A stretch of 64,000 nucleotides of DNA from Bactrocera neohumeralis (lineage: Eukaryota; Arthropoda; Insecta; Diptera; Tephritidae). Location of the stretch: NCBI RefSeq assembly GCF_024586455.1, contig NC_065919.1, positions 11,634,368-11,698,367 on the forward strand. Reading direction: 5' to 3'. Positions 11,931-22,850 of the stretch are shown piece by piece (the first letter of the stretch is position 1; each line of letters opens with the position of its first letter). Position numbers and translations under genes: made by a program. The notes beneath the pieces were generated by a model. The model worked only from the letters and a program-made list of their open reading frames with translations, was not told the origin of the DNA and did no database searches.

Positions 11931-12785
11931 TGCGTTGTCTTTTATATTTCGGGCTTACCGAAAAACAACAAATACTAATTATCGAAAATCGCTTTATTGT
12001 TTTTCGAAATATTCTCCATTTAGATGTGTTTGCAGCAAATGTCGTAACACTTTTTTCCACTCTCATTGAGGATAGCTACAAAACATTCATTCTGAACGGA
12101 TCAAACGCCTCTTCAGGTGTCGAAAAACGTCGGCCGTCGTACGCGAATAAAAATAAGTCATTCGATGCCAGGTCAGGACTATACGGTGGATGACTCATCA
12201 AATCGATGTTTTGAGTGCTCAAAAATGCAGTTGTTTCAGTCGTTGTTTGAAGCCTTTCAGGCGATTGGACAATGTCAGTCCAGAGTTTCTTAAAAAGCGT
12301 AAAAGGAGTCGACCATTTGCTTGGAATGATACGTGCGCAAATTTTGGAATTGGATGGCGACTCATCTTGAAGCACCCTGGAAAAACATCATGAAATTTGC
12401 CGGGACCTTTACTCATTTTTAATCACAATTTTTCGACGTCACTGTAAATAAATAGCGCTCGCCCACTAATGCCAATTCTTCTCTGAATCTAACGATAGGT
12501 CACATGGCGACTTTCAATATCAGTTTGCGCGCAGCAGTTTCCGAAACAACAAACTTCAAGAAACTCGTCTTGAAGCTACATATCTACATCTTCGTTAGAA
12601 TTCATCATGCCATCGATAAATGCTGCTCCTTGATGCAGCTTCATGGCCAAAAATTCAATTAAGTTCAACGGTCGAGAGTTGTAAAAATAATCATGCGAAA
12701 ATGTTCGCGAATCGTTTCAATTTTTTGGCCGAGATGAATATTTTAAGTAACTGTAAACAACACAAATAGTGCACGAGTGGCTTTA
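11931..12785 (-). mobile_element. Mariner-family relic (second subfamily), internally deleted
   Basis: Reading the minus strand from about 12720 down: NSRPLNLIEFLAMKLHQGAA and an RRIGISG piece (N-terminal HTH region). After a deletion of the central catalytic part comes FLSTQNIDLMSHPPYSPDLA, with the third Asp of the mariner DDD triad, then RRFSTPEEAFDPFRMNVL and the C-terminal MENISKNNKAIF. Several stops and frame changes are present. It differs from the other mariners here and is a separate, older lineage. Confidence 0.8.
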
Positions 12786-14424
12786 TTGGTCGGTGATTTC
12801 TTAAAGGGAACCCAGCTGAGGAAATTTTCAAAAGTTAATTCAGTTATGTGCGGTCAGACAATCATTAGAGCATGCGGTGATCGCACAGAGAAATCTAATA
12901 CTCATGTATGAACGTAGTAAAAATATAAAACCATTTATGCAACTCTGTTCTTTTTTTTTTACGGCGTTCGTCGTCACAGTTGACCGCTGGCATCCGTTTC
13001 CGTTGGTATTTCAACTACGCTAAATGCTTTTGTCACCATTTTACTACGTAGGTTTCATTAAATGGTTTCCAATTACAAATAGTGATATGTACTTTGTAAT
13101 ATTTTTCACTTAGTCACGTGTGGCCATCTACCAAGGAAATGCATTTTGCGAGAATTTACGTTTAAAACTTTGCGTTTCTTCTGTATCGCTTGGTTAATTT
13201 GAATTGTTGTGAATTTAAGCTGGTTTTGGCTAAAACCAAACTCAAGAAGCCTATACTAAAACACAGTGCTTCAAGCCTATTTCGCCACTTATAGAGAGAA
13301 AAATTCAAGAACCTTTAAATATTTAAATATATTTTCTTAGCCTCATACTACAAGTGTCAAATATTTTCCATTTTTCTTTCTCATCATTGCCTTAATACTA
13401 TACTTAAGTAATCCACAACAGTTGAGCTTTAACTTACGCCATTTTTGAATTCTAAAAAGTCGCAATAAAATAGTTGAATTTCCTTATTCGGTAAAAGGTA
13501 ATATCTTAACTCTTCAAATGCTTTGCTAATACTTCGATAAACTTCACTGAAGGGTAGCAACAAGAAAAGACACTAACCCTTCTTTCCTCTCTTCCACATA
13601 AAAAACACTTAAGTATATATATGTACTTATATATATACAAAGAATTTATAACGACTTATTTTCTTAGCTTCTAACTTATAAATGGAAAAAAGGCAGCGCA
13701 CAAATGCTCACCAACTGAGCTCAGGTGTCGGAAAAGTGCATTTAGCTTATGCTTATCCTGCACGAAGCGAAGGACACACGATAGCGCAAGAAAATCTGAC
13801 GGATTCGTTTGATTTTCTCTAAGAAATGATGCTGTGCTCTTTGAAGCGCGCTAAGTAATAATCGATTATATCATAAAATCTCACTTTTTAACTTTCATTT
13901 TGCAAGCACTTCGCACTTCGCGCATTCAAGTATTTATGAATTTTTCAAAGCCATAATAATGTCAGTATAATTGCTGGTGGTATTGTTTGACCTTCATTTG
14001 AACGAACAAAGCCAACGATATAATTGTGCATTGGCAGCATCGATGGATTCGAAAGTGAATTTGAACACATATATCAGTCTATATAACTATATATGTCTAC
14101 GCATAGTGGAACAAATGGATCGAATTATGCTTACTGATGTAAGCTTCATGTTTAAAACAACAATAAATGTAATGCATTTGAGTATAACCATCTTTGGATG
14201 CTTTGGATGCGGCACAACGAAATATGAGCTAAAGAAAACCGAGACAATGCTTGCAAGCCCGGATAGATGGTCGTCTATGAAAAGCAAAATATGCAAGAAA
14301 AAGTATGCACTCAGAGAAATTTAATTAATTGTAGTAGAACAGGCTGAAATCGGTGATTGAACTTGTGGAACACTTGAAGTGGGAAAACAAAGACTTACAA
14401 TATATTTTCTAAAACTTTTTTAAG
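12786..14424. other. Non-coding stretch, nothing recognised
   Basis: AT-rich sequence with a palindrome-like GTATATATATGTAC region near 13613-13640. A 117-residue plus-strand frame at 13971-14324 has no recognised domain. No RNA gene or transposon ends were seen. Confidence 0.35.
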
Positions 14425-14890
14425 GAAGGTTAGTTTAGGTTAGGTGAATCGGCTGATGTCTCGTGAGACCACGAACGAAAAATGCCACTTTGACAGCTAA
14501 AAACGTTAGTTCGCGATGCCTAGAACTTCCAGGAATAGATCAAAAAGTGCGTCGCATATCGACAAAACGCCAGGAGCCAGCCACAAATTTATTGAGGCGG
14601 TTAATATTAATTCCAGCCTTAGTAAATTTGTGGCTGCCGTTTCGCCGGTTTCGTAAAAAGTATGGCAATCGAGCTACTTCAACCTCAGTCTAGGCGAAAG
14701 TTGGATAGTGGCGGAGAAAGTGTGCTTCCACCTCATCTTCCTCATAGCAACTGTGATAAGTTGAGTCCTCCAAAAACTTTAGCCTAACCGCGTGAGTGTC
14801 AATGACACGGTGCGACAATGTGAGCCTTGCTAAGAGTTAGCAGTTCAAGGCAACTTTTACGTTCCATTCTCGGCCAGAATGATTTCGCAG
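14425..14890 (-). mobile_element. LINE 3'-end relic, antisense
   Basis: On the minus strand a frame reads SHRVIDTHAVRLKFLEDSTY then EEDEVEAHFLRHYPTFA. This matches the zinc-knuckle end of R1/Jockey-type LINEs (normally EHFLCxCPAFA), with the second Cys replaced. Its 3' side (plus-strand left edge) carries the CCTAACCTAAAC-type tail typical of these elements. It is degenerate and truncated. Confidence 0.6.
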
Positions 14891-15120
14891 CTACATAATT
14901 GCTGGTTGCATGGATACAGAGCTCGCGTGAAGCACACGAATTCACTAAATCAGGGAAACTCGTTCATTCTGAAGGAAATTCTGTATGGTTGCTTTTCTTG
15001 CGAGCTCAGCGTCTCTACAATTTCCGTTGTTTCCGCTGTGGACAGACAGCCAGACAAGTTTAATATGGTGAAGAAAACCAAAACCCGATGAAAGGAGCTA
15101 CCAAAGTGCAAAACTGAAAA

Positions 15121-15565
15121 GTTATGTACAAAACGGTAGATCGGGAGTACACAAAATTCCTATTGGCACTCGATAGAAGAGACTGCAGGAACATAATGGG
15201 AATACTAACTGGTCACTGTCTGGGGGCGACACACGCCCGCAAGATAGAGCTGACAGATCGAAAAAACTGTAGGAAATGCCTACAGCAGGGCACCAGGGAA
15301 ACAATGGATCATCTCTTGTGCACTTGTCCCGCATAGGCAAGAGTACGCTGTGCGCATCTGTGGTCCCCACAGTATGATACACTGGAGGAGGTATCGACAA
15401 AGAGGCCGCAGAGTCACTTAAAATTCGCGTCGAACGCAGGCAACCTAACGATGACTAAATGCTCCCGCTGGACTTAGCAAATGGACTCCATTTGGCATCG
15501 CAAAGGACCAAACTGGTCTATGTGTGGCTTATTGGCCTACCAGATTAACCTAACCTAACCTAAAA
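15121..15565 (+). mobile_element. LINE 3'-end relic (R1/LOA-like RNase H tail)
   Basis: The frame at 15124-15336 encodes REYTKFLLALDRRDCRNIMG, ILTGHCLGATHARKIELTD and NCRKCLQQGTRETMDHLLCT. This is the end of the RNase H domain followed by a CxxC...HxxxC knuckle found at the C-terminus of many LINEs. A stop interrupts the next part, and a 3' UTR ends in the ATTAACCTAACCTAACCTAA tail near 15545-15563. It lies head-to-head with the antisense LINE end just upstream. Confidence 0.75.
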
Positions 15566-16236
15566 TACCCAATGAAACTAAACAGCAAAAACTTGAAATT
15601 CCGATTTGCTCTTCATCACCCTCATCTTTTATTCATCATCTTTTATTGGAACCGCTTCATAGAATACTTGAGGAGTCGCTAAACCAGGTTATCGACTGTG
15701 CAAATTGGAATAATTCCACAGCGAAGAAAATATTTTTACAGTGCATTTGGCTAAGCGAACCACCAGTGAGTGCAATCACTTTGGAACCAACTACAATGCG
15801 CCGTGAGCAATGAACGAAATTTGATCTCGTGAAATGGAGCAATACACCACAACAAACAGCAGGGAAACAACAACAAGCAAATAGGCAACATATGTATGCA
15901 TGCAAATACGTGGCGCAACAACAATAATACATGCAACATTAGACGATGGACGCCGTTTGACGGCGATGAACCGCTAAAGAAAGTGCTGCAATCGCATGTG
16001 GAAGGGAGAATGTATAACTGGGTGCTGGAGAAATGCGCACAAATAAAAGTAACCGCGAGCGTTGCGAAATTGTCATTAGTAATAAACGATTGTGCAAATG
16101 CGGACGTAAGGATAACAAATGCTTGAGAGCAAGCCGGCAAGCCAAGAAAAGGATTAATAAAAAAAAAGGATTTGAAAAGGATAAAAGCAACAGTTAGTGT
16201 TAAGTGAAGCTTTTGAGCGGTTCACAGTGTGGTAGC
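15566..16236 (+). promoter_or_regulatory. Upstream region of the secreted-protein gene
   Basis: This 670-base interval precedes the start codon of the only supported gene. A GGATAAAAG TATA-like word at about 16179-16187 and a TTCACAGT initiator-like word near 16221 are possible core promoter parts, but their spacing is not ideal. A 76-codon frame at 15896-16126 ends 110 bases before the ATG and might be an upstream ORF or chance. No transposon was recognised here. Confidence 0.25.
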
Positions 16237-18176
16237 ATGCCCGACTGTTACGCGTGGCTGGCCGTGGTGTGTGTTCTGTGTGTGCTGAATGTGGGCTGGT
16301 GCCGCGCAGCCGACGACGATGAACAGTGAGTATGAGTGAAGAGCATTTTTGCTAGAATAGTGTTGCATAAACGTCGTGCCAATACAACAATATTATTATT
16401 TTTTACTTTTATTTTGTTCTCCTCTCATTTGCTGTTGCCAGTGTGCACATCAAAGTGCGAATGCCGGAGGTGGCGCGGAAACATAAATCACGCAAACCCG
16501 CGCAGCAGCTTAGCCACCACAAGTACCACCACTTGCCACATCACTATTACCATAACCTACACAAGCCGTACTACCAGCCGCAACTACACGCCCAGTATCC
16601 AAATCAAGCAGCCAAGCACGGCCGCAGAGCCGTAAGGCCAACCCCACCGACGCCGCCAATCATGTCACACAATCCCCACGAAATTGCGGCTGCATACGGC
16701 GATGAGTTGAGTGCCGGCGGCATGGCCGAGCACCTGTTGTATACACCGGCAGCTGCACAGCCGATATCTGTCGGCGATTTGAAGACCAACTATGGCCCGG
16801 CGTTATTTGGCAGCGCCGGTGAGGCGAGCCAGCATGAAAATATACAACAACAAGAGGACATGTTGACTATGCCGGGCGGCACGCAACAGCTCGTGCAACA
16901 TATGGAACTAATGGGCGCTTTGGCAGCAGCGGCGGCAGCGGCAGCGGCAACATCGAGCGACACAAGCGGTGAGCACGAAGATGGCAATAGCGCGGGCGAT
17001 GCTACTGAAACAAACACATTGTTGACGGATGACTTTTTAGCCGAACTGCAACGTACTTATGCGAACGGTAAATATCCGACGACAAGTTTTCGGCGCAAGA
17101 AGAAATATCGGGGGGCGGGGCTGGCGGAAATAGGTGATGCTGCTGCCACATACGCCTTCAACTCAGCGCCACAGCAACAACAAAGCGTACAGCTATTGCA
17201 GCAGCAACAACAGCTACAGCTAATGCGACAACAATATCAACAGCAACAAAAGCAACAACAAAAACAACAACAGCAACATAAACACCAGCAAGAATTCTAT
17301 GGCGCTAGCTACTTTATGCAACAGCAGGCCAAGCCGCAAGCGCAAATGTTGAGAGCACCAACAGTAATTAGTAGCAACAACAACAACAATAACTACCACA
17401 GCTATCAGCCGCATATGCATTACAAAAACAAACAGCACTACAACTCTAATGACATTTATACTACCGCCACATCCGATGAAGACGAGCACGACACCGACAA
17501 CCCTGATTCTGACGAAGTTGAAGACACAAATGACGGCGCCAGCGGCGCTGACGATGACCACGAACACGAACACGACTACGACAATGATGACGATGTGTCG
17601 CTGTACTTTTCCAGCCGCCCTCCAACGACCACCGCGCTCTCACCCTCCCCGACCGCCTACAGTAGCGGCGCTAATGACTACGATGATGACGTGCAGCAAT
17701 TCGGTTACAATAGCCACAAGAACAACTACTTTGCCGGCATTGAAGGTGACGGCAAGGTAGGTGTTAATCCGGTTAGTTATCAGCCGACAACAGCCTATGG
17801 AGCATATGCGGTCATACCATCGACACCGGCGACAACAACACAGCACAAACGGCGACCATATCGACAATTGCAACAGCAACAACAACACCGGCATACGCAA
17901 CAAAACCGTTATACAGCTACACAATCATTTGGCATTGCGGCTCATCAGCAGTTGCAGCAGCCTCTACAGCTACAACAACAACTCATCACCACAGCACAAC
18001 CAATTAACGTCGTCGGTCCAACTGCAAGTGACTTTGATGACCAGCAGACACCAGCAACGCAACCGCAGCCGAGCAGGCAGCAACAGCATCACAAGTACCC
18101 GGTGTCAGCACGCTACAAGAAACGTAAAAACCGCATCAAAGGAAAGCTAAATCGAAATCGCATTCTGACGCAATAA
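16237..18176 (+). CDS. Secreted His/Gln/Asp-rich low-complexity protein (2 exons)
   Basis: Exon 1 (16237-16325) encodes a signal peptide: hydrophobic core LAVVCVLCVLNVGW, then CRA-ADDDE, cleavage likely near residue 24. A GTGAGT donor at 16326 and a pyrimidine-rich acceptor ending at 16441 define a 116-base intron; the phase is kept through a split His30 codon. Exon 2 runs to TAA at 18174, giving about 607 residues. Visible segments in order: HVHIKVRMPEVARKHK (30-45), a His/Tyr-rich stretch (about 54-79), an Ala run (about 190-200), a conserved-looking DDFLAELQRTYANGKY (from about 226), a long Gln run (about 271-311), Asn run (about 340), acidic block (about 373-416), more Gln (about 500-545) and a basic tail ending KGKLNRNRILTQ. 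No enzyme motif is seen. An extracellular or cuticle/matrix-like protein is plausible but I do not recognise the family. Gln and Asn runs suggest length polymorphism. Confidence 0.85.
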
Positions 18177-18670
18177 TTGCTTTTGCTTCGGCGACGAGAC
18201 GCTCAACGGACGGCAACGACTAGAACTGTCACTGGTCAGTTGAATAACTTCATTTGCTGCCGTGGTGACTAACTACTACATCCCCGATACAAATAACAAC
18301 AACAACAACAACGACACCTTCATCACTACGCCTTTCGCTTTGGCAGTCCGATCTTGTAGGCGTATACTACCGTTAGTTGTTATTGGTGTTGTGCTATGGT
18401 AATTGCAACATCGCACGACTATTCCCATATTCCCTTGCTGCAGCTGCGTATAAATTGCTTGGACAAGTGTGTTGTGTAGAGCAGAAGCAGCAGCAGCAAT
18501 ATACACTTTTAGATTGGTTAGCGCAGCACCAGCAGGTTAAGTGGATTTACGGCCAGTCGGAGAGTTATCACATTTACGATTAGCTTAATTTATTGACATT
18601 CCCCTATCAAGTTAAGGTAATAGTAATGCCAAGCATGTTTAAGTTTGAAAATAAAGTCTAAGCAAAACGG
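18177..18670 (+). other. Probable 3' UTR
   Basis: Sequence between the stop codon and the AATAAA signal, with a short (CAA)n patch near 18294-18312. Open frames in it are short and lack features. Assignment as 3' UTR rests on the signal at 18650 only. Confidence 0.4.
18650..18655 (+). terminator. Poly(A) signal AATAAA
   Basis: Canonical AATAAA about 475 bases after the stop codon of the secreted-protein gene and about 55 bases before a mariner derivative. It is the best candidate for the 3' end of that transcript. Confidence 0.45.
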
Positions 18671-18710
18671 TTGAAAAGTTCATTAAAGGATTTTACTTCT
18701 TTGTAATGGA

Positions 18711-19026
18711 TTGTCGAAAAAGTATTTTCGTATGTTGTCAATAGATGTCGTTGCAGTCATACATACAAGTATATCACCAGTGCTACCAATCACATTGTGT
18801 CATGCCATACTATAGTGTTGAAAAGGTGAGATTTTACGCTTCATTTAAACAAAAAAAATAATCATGGAATAATGTCTCTAGCGGAAAAATGGCAAAAAGT
18901 GGTCGAACAAAATGGTACGTATTTGTTTGTTCATTATCATATTTGTTTATTTATTTATTGGTATAAATAAAAAAAAATATGTTAAAGTTTGATTAGATAT
19001 ACGAAAATACTTTTTCGACTACCCAA
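18711..19026 (+). mobile_element. Mariner internal-deletion derivative (MITE-like)
   Basis: Both ends belong to the mariner at 37.0 kb: GTCGAAAAAGTATTTTCGTA at the left and its complement TACGAAAATACTTTTTCGAC then TACCCAA at the right. The 5' leader (GTCAATAGATGTCGTTGCAG, CACATTGTGTCAT) joins directly to the last codons (TCTCTAGCGGAAAAATGGC) and 3' UTR. About 950 bases of the transposase gene are gone. It sits just past the poly(A) signal of the secreted-protein gene. Non-autonomous, possibly mobilisable in trans. Confidence 0.9.
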
Positions 19027-19123
19027 TATGTAGCTTATAGCTAGAGCTCTGCAGTTCCGTGGTCGTCGAATGACCAGTTCACTTTACCTTACGTGTCAAA
19101 TCAAAACAATATCTAAAATGTCA

Positions 19124-20195
19124 ATGTCAATTGTAAGGTGCCAGGCTGAACACATAGATGTCGCTACTAGAATTAAATTCATGTGACTTTTAGTTAGCCT
19201 TAACCTTCAAACGGCGCGTGTATAAATTTGACAGCTGTCAGATTATTGGTTTCTGAATTACATGATTTCAGTGAAGCTACTTTTGTTGTTGTTCAAAAAA
19301 ATTAATAAAAACGAATTTCGTATGTTGATCAAATAGTGCCTTTTGAAGCGAAAAGATACTGATGAAGCCAAGGTTTGGATTGACCAACAATATTTGGACT
19401 CTGCACACGGAAAATCAACTGTTGAAGAATGATTTGCTAAGTTTGTACGAGGCGAAATTAGTACCGAGGACGGTGGACCACAAAAGCGGTTGTTACCGTC
19501 GAAAAAATCAAAAACGTACGCAAAATAATTTTGGATGACGTTGAAGTGAAGTTGTTCGAAGCGCTCTAAAGATATCAACTGAACGTATACATCATTTCAT
19601 TCACGTAAATTTGGGTATGAGAAAGCTCTGTGAAAAGTGGTTGCCGCGCGAGCTCACTTTTGACCAAAAGCAACGACGAGTTGATGTTTAGGAGCAGTGT
19701 TTGGAGTTGTTCAAGCGTAATAAACACGGGTTTTTGGGTCGCTATGTGACAATGGCTGAAACAAGGCGCCATAATTTCACTCTGCAGTCCAATCGACAGT
19801 CATACGAGTGCACTGCCTACAGCGAACTCGCTCCAAAGCTTGGAAAAACGGAACAGTCGGCTGGCAAGGTCCTTCTGTATTTTGGCGTGCGCATGGAATA
19901 TTTTTTATTGATTATATTATAAAAGCATGGCCAACAACAACGACTATTACATAGCGTTATTGGTTCATTTGAAGGACGAAATCGCCGAAAAACGAACGCA
20001 TTTGAAGAAAGAGAAAGAAACTATTGTGTCAGAAGTCAGTGAAACGATGGCAATAATCCATGAATTGGGCTTCGAATAGCTTCCGCATTCACCGTATTCG
20101 CCAGATCTGGCCTCCAGCAACTATTGTCTGTTCTCAGATCTCAAAAGAATGCATGCTGGGAAAAAAATTTTCGTCGAATGATACGATTAACTAGT
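19124..20195 (+). mobile_element. Mariner relic, 3'-truncated
   Basis: Starts with the degenerate terminal repeat GTCAATTGTAAGGTGCC and the leader TAGATGTCGCTACTAGAATT seen also at 54.9 kb. Coding pieces in several frames: FVRGEISTEDGGP (HTH region), WLPRELTFDQKQRRVDV, RYVTMAETRRHNFTLQSNRQ (normally MDETW, so the first catalytic Asp has become Ala), HELGFE then HSPYSPDLASSNYCLFSDLK with the third Asp. The C-terminal 60 or so codons and the 3' terminal repeat are missing. Heavily mutated. Confidence 0.85.
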
Positions 20196-21645
20196 ATATG
20201 CTCAACCGTATAGCTGCTAAGCTCTGTGTCCCTGATCTTCTCTGCAAGCGAAGGTAATATTAGGGAACGAGTTTAAGTTAAATTCTAAAGGTTTACGAAA
20301 ATCCTGGTATAAGGTAGGGCTACGTAAACAAGGGATTTAAAATTTTTCAAAATGAATGGTCGTTTATTAAAGTACAGATAATTCGGTAAATGTATATAAC
20401 TTCCGTTTGTTTAGTAAATTAAATGTCTCTTCAAAAAAAAACTTCACAAATATACGACTTTTTCTAACTGACAAATGTATATAATCCCTCAAGTCATAAA
20501 TATTCATTCTGGCTAGTAAACATAATTTTGTGTAAAACAAAGAAAAAATTTTAGTCATCTTCTTATGAAGCAGCACTAAGTAAGTTGTTTCATACGCTAC
20601 AAACACTTTCCTTAAATTTTTTCAATAAATGCTCAGCCACCACACATAACAGCAATGATGCCAGGAATCACTTAATTGAAACATTAAATTGTTAACTGTA
20701 CCCCGCGGATTTAATTACGTAATGCTATGCATATAATGAAATTGTCACAAAAATTCAATTAACCTAACATTGGCACAAAGACAACAAAATAGACCGCCTG
20801 TGGGGCACACATACCGCTACGTAAAGAGGGAAGTCAAACACATATTGTTTGAAGCAGGCGAGCGAGCAACCCCAGTGAGAAGGATATAAATACCATTTCA
20901 ACCATACACCACAACCAACGTCACCACAATGCGATACATTTCAATTAATACCATTTAGATTGAGTTCGCAGCTTATAAGCAATGCAACAACACACAGTTT
21001 TACATTCTTGCGATAAGACAAAAGGTAAAGGCACTAAATGTAAACGCGCTCTGTGGTGTTTAGTTTATATATGAATTTTCAGAGATAAGATATAAATAAT
21101 ATGCTTAATTTCTGCTAATTCAAGTTAAAAAAAGGAGAAAATACCAAAAAAAAAAAAACAGCTCACGTGGCAATGAAAAAAAAGCTGTCAATATGACTGT
21201 CGGAGACAGCTGAGCGCTCTGTGAATACAGCACTGCTGAAACAGCTGCTAATTGCATGAAATAAAAACTATATTTATGGCTCTCTGGTAAGCGAAATTTT
21301 ATGTCATACCACTAAACACACTTAAAATATATGTATATATCGCGCACCAAAAGTTACGCTGCGGTATGCCGTAAAATGCAAGCGCTGAGCATAAAAGCGT
21401 CACAATTAAATTTTGACTGTTTAAGACAAAGTTTTTATTTGCAAAACAACGAAACATTTGAGGAAATTGAAGCAAAATGCGAATTCCGGTCTTTTAGTAA
21501 ATGTTGTGAAGTAAAAACAGTTTGGTTAGAATTTGAAATAAAAGTGTTGCATACTTTTGCGCGCGCAAACTATTACATTTATATATATTAGACTTTTTAA
21601 TAAAATTAATTTACAATATGTAGAAAAGAAAGTGACATCTTTTAT
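20196..21645. other. Non-coding stretch, nothing recognised
   Basis: AT-rich. An A-run with CTCACGTGGCAATG is near 21150-21175 and several GACAGCTGAGC-type E-box words lie at 21205-21245. No coding exon or repeat end was identified. Confidence 0.35.
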
Positions 21646-21649
21646 AGCA

Positions 21650-22850
21650 TAAAAGCGAGTAAACAGATTTTTACGTCCATTTTGATCTATTAGTTTGTAC
21701 GACAGCTGTATGCTATAATGGTCCGATCTGAACAATATGTTTGGAGATTGTTTTGTTGTCTTGGACAATAAATTTATATCGAATTTCGTGATGATATCTT
21801 GTCAAATACGAAAGCTTTCCATACAAGCACTTAATTTTGATCAGTCAGTTTGTATGGCAGCTATATGCTATAGTGGTCCGATCTGAAAAATTCACTCGGA
21901 GCTTATAGCGCTGTTTTTGATAATAACCCTTGCCAAATTTCGTGAAGATATCTTGTCAAATAAAAAAGTTTTCCATACAAGAACTTGACTTAGAGCGATC
22001 AGTTTGTATGACAGCTATATGTTATAGTGGTCCGATCTGAATAATTTACTCGGAGCCTATAGTGCTGTCTTTGATTATAACATCTGCCAAATTTTGTGAA
22101 GGTATCTCTAAAAATACAAACGTTTTCCATACAAGGCCATAATTTTGACCGGTAAGTTTGTATGATAGCTATATGCTATAGTGATCCGATCTGAAAAATT
22201 CACTCGGAGCTTATAGCGCTGTTTTGGATAATAACCCTTGCCAAATTTCGTGAAGATATCTTGTCAAATAAAAAAGTTTTCCATAAAAGGCGCTAATTTT
22301 GATCGGTAAATTTGTATGACAGCTATATGTTATAGTGGGCCGATCTCAACAATATGTTTGGAGTTTGTTGTGTTGTATTAGACAAGAATATGTGCCAAAT
22401 TTCGTGGAGATATCTCGTCAAATAAATAAAATTTCCATACAAGTACTTAATTTTGATCAATCAGTTTGTATGGCAGCTATATGCTATAGTTGTCCGATTT
22501 CAAAAATTTACACGGAGCTTATAGCGCTGTCTTCGCTAATAACCCCTGACAAATTTGGTGAAGATATCTTGTCAAATGAAAAAGATTTTCATATAAAGAC
22601 TTGATTTCGATCAGTCAGTTTGTATGGCAGCCATATGTTATAGTGGTTTGATATTGGCGAATTCGAAAAATGAACAGCTTCTTGGAGAGAAGAGAATGTA
22701 TACAAAATTCTAGTTCGCTATTTGAAAAACTGAGGGACTAGTTCGCATATATACAAACTCAGCTCCTCACGCTTTATACATAAGTATATGTATGTACATC
22801 TACTCTACAGGGTATCCAATGTTTCAGTGTGGGTGTTACGATCTTCAGAG
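21650..22850 (+). repeat. 155-bp dispersed array 3 (longest, six to seven units)
   Basis: Consecutive CAGTTTGTATGGCAGCTATA-type cores at about 21845, 22000, 22153, 22308, 22462 and 22616 give a period of 153-155 bases. Each unit carries GTCCGATCT, a TCGGAGCTTATAGCGCTGTC-type stretch, CAAATTTCGTGAAGATATCT and GTTTTCCATACAAG. A tail (GAACAGCTTCTTGGAGAGAA, then GGGTATCCAATGTTTCAGTG and GGGTGTTACGATCTTC) closes it. Frames crossing the units yield repeated peptides such as CMAAICYS but have stops in most units, so coding is unlikely. Confidence 0.9.

Noticed and set aside
12190..12416. Frames on both strands around 12.2-12.4 kb as host genes
   Set aside because: Explained by the antisense mariner relic.
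17220..17573. Minus-strand Val/Ile/Leu-rich frame opposite the gene
   Set aside because: Shadow of the CAA/GAC-rich coding strand; no independent signals.
17449..18150. Thr/Arg-rich and Gln-poor alternative plus-strand frames in exon 2
   Set aside because: They are out-of-frame readings of the supported exon, without start or splice context.
22335..22604. Repeated peptide (CMAAICYS...) encoded by the 155-bp units
   Set aside because: The peptide recurs only because the DNA repeats. Unit length is not a multiple of three throughout, and most units have stops.
21650..22850. Regularly spaced repeats as a CRISPR array
   Set aside because: Units are ~155 bases, degenerate over their whole length and in a eukaryotic context; there is no short repeat/unique spacer pattern and no cas genes.
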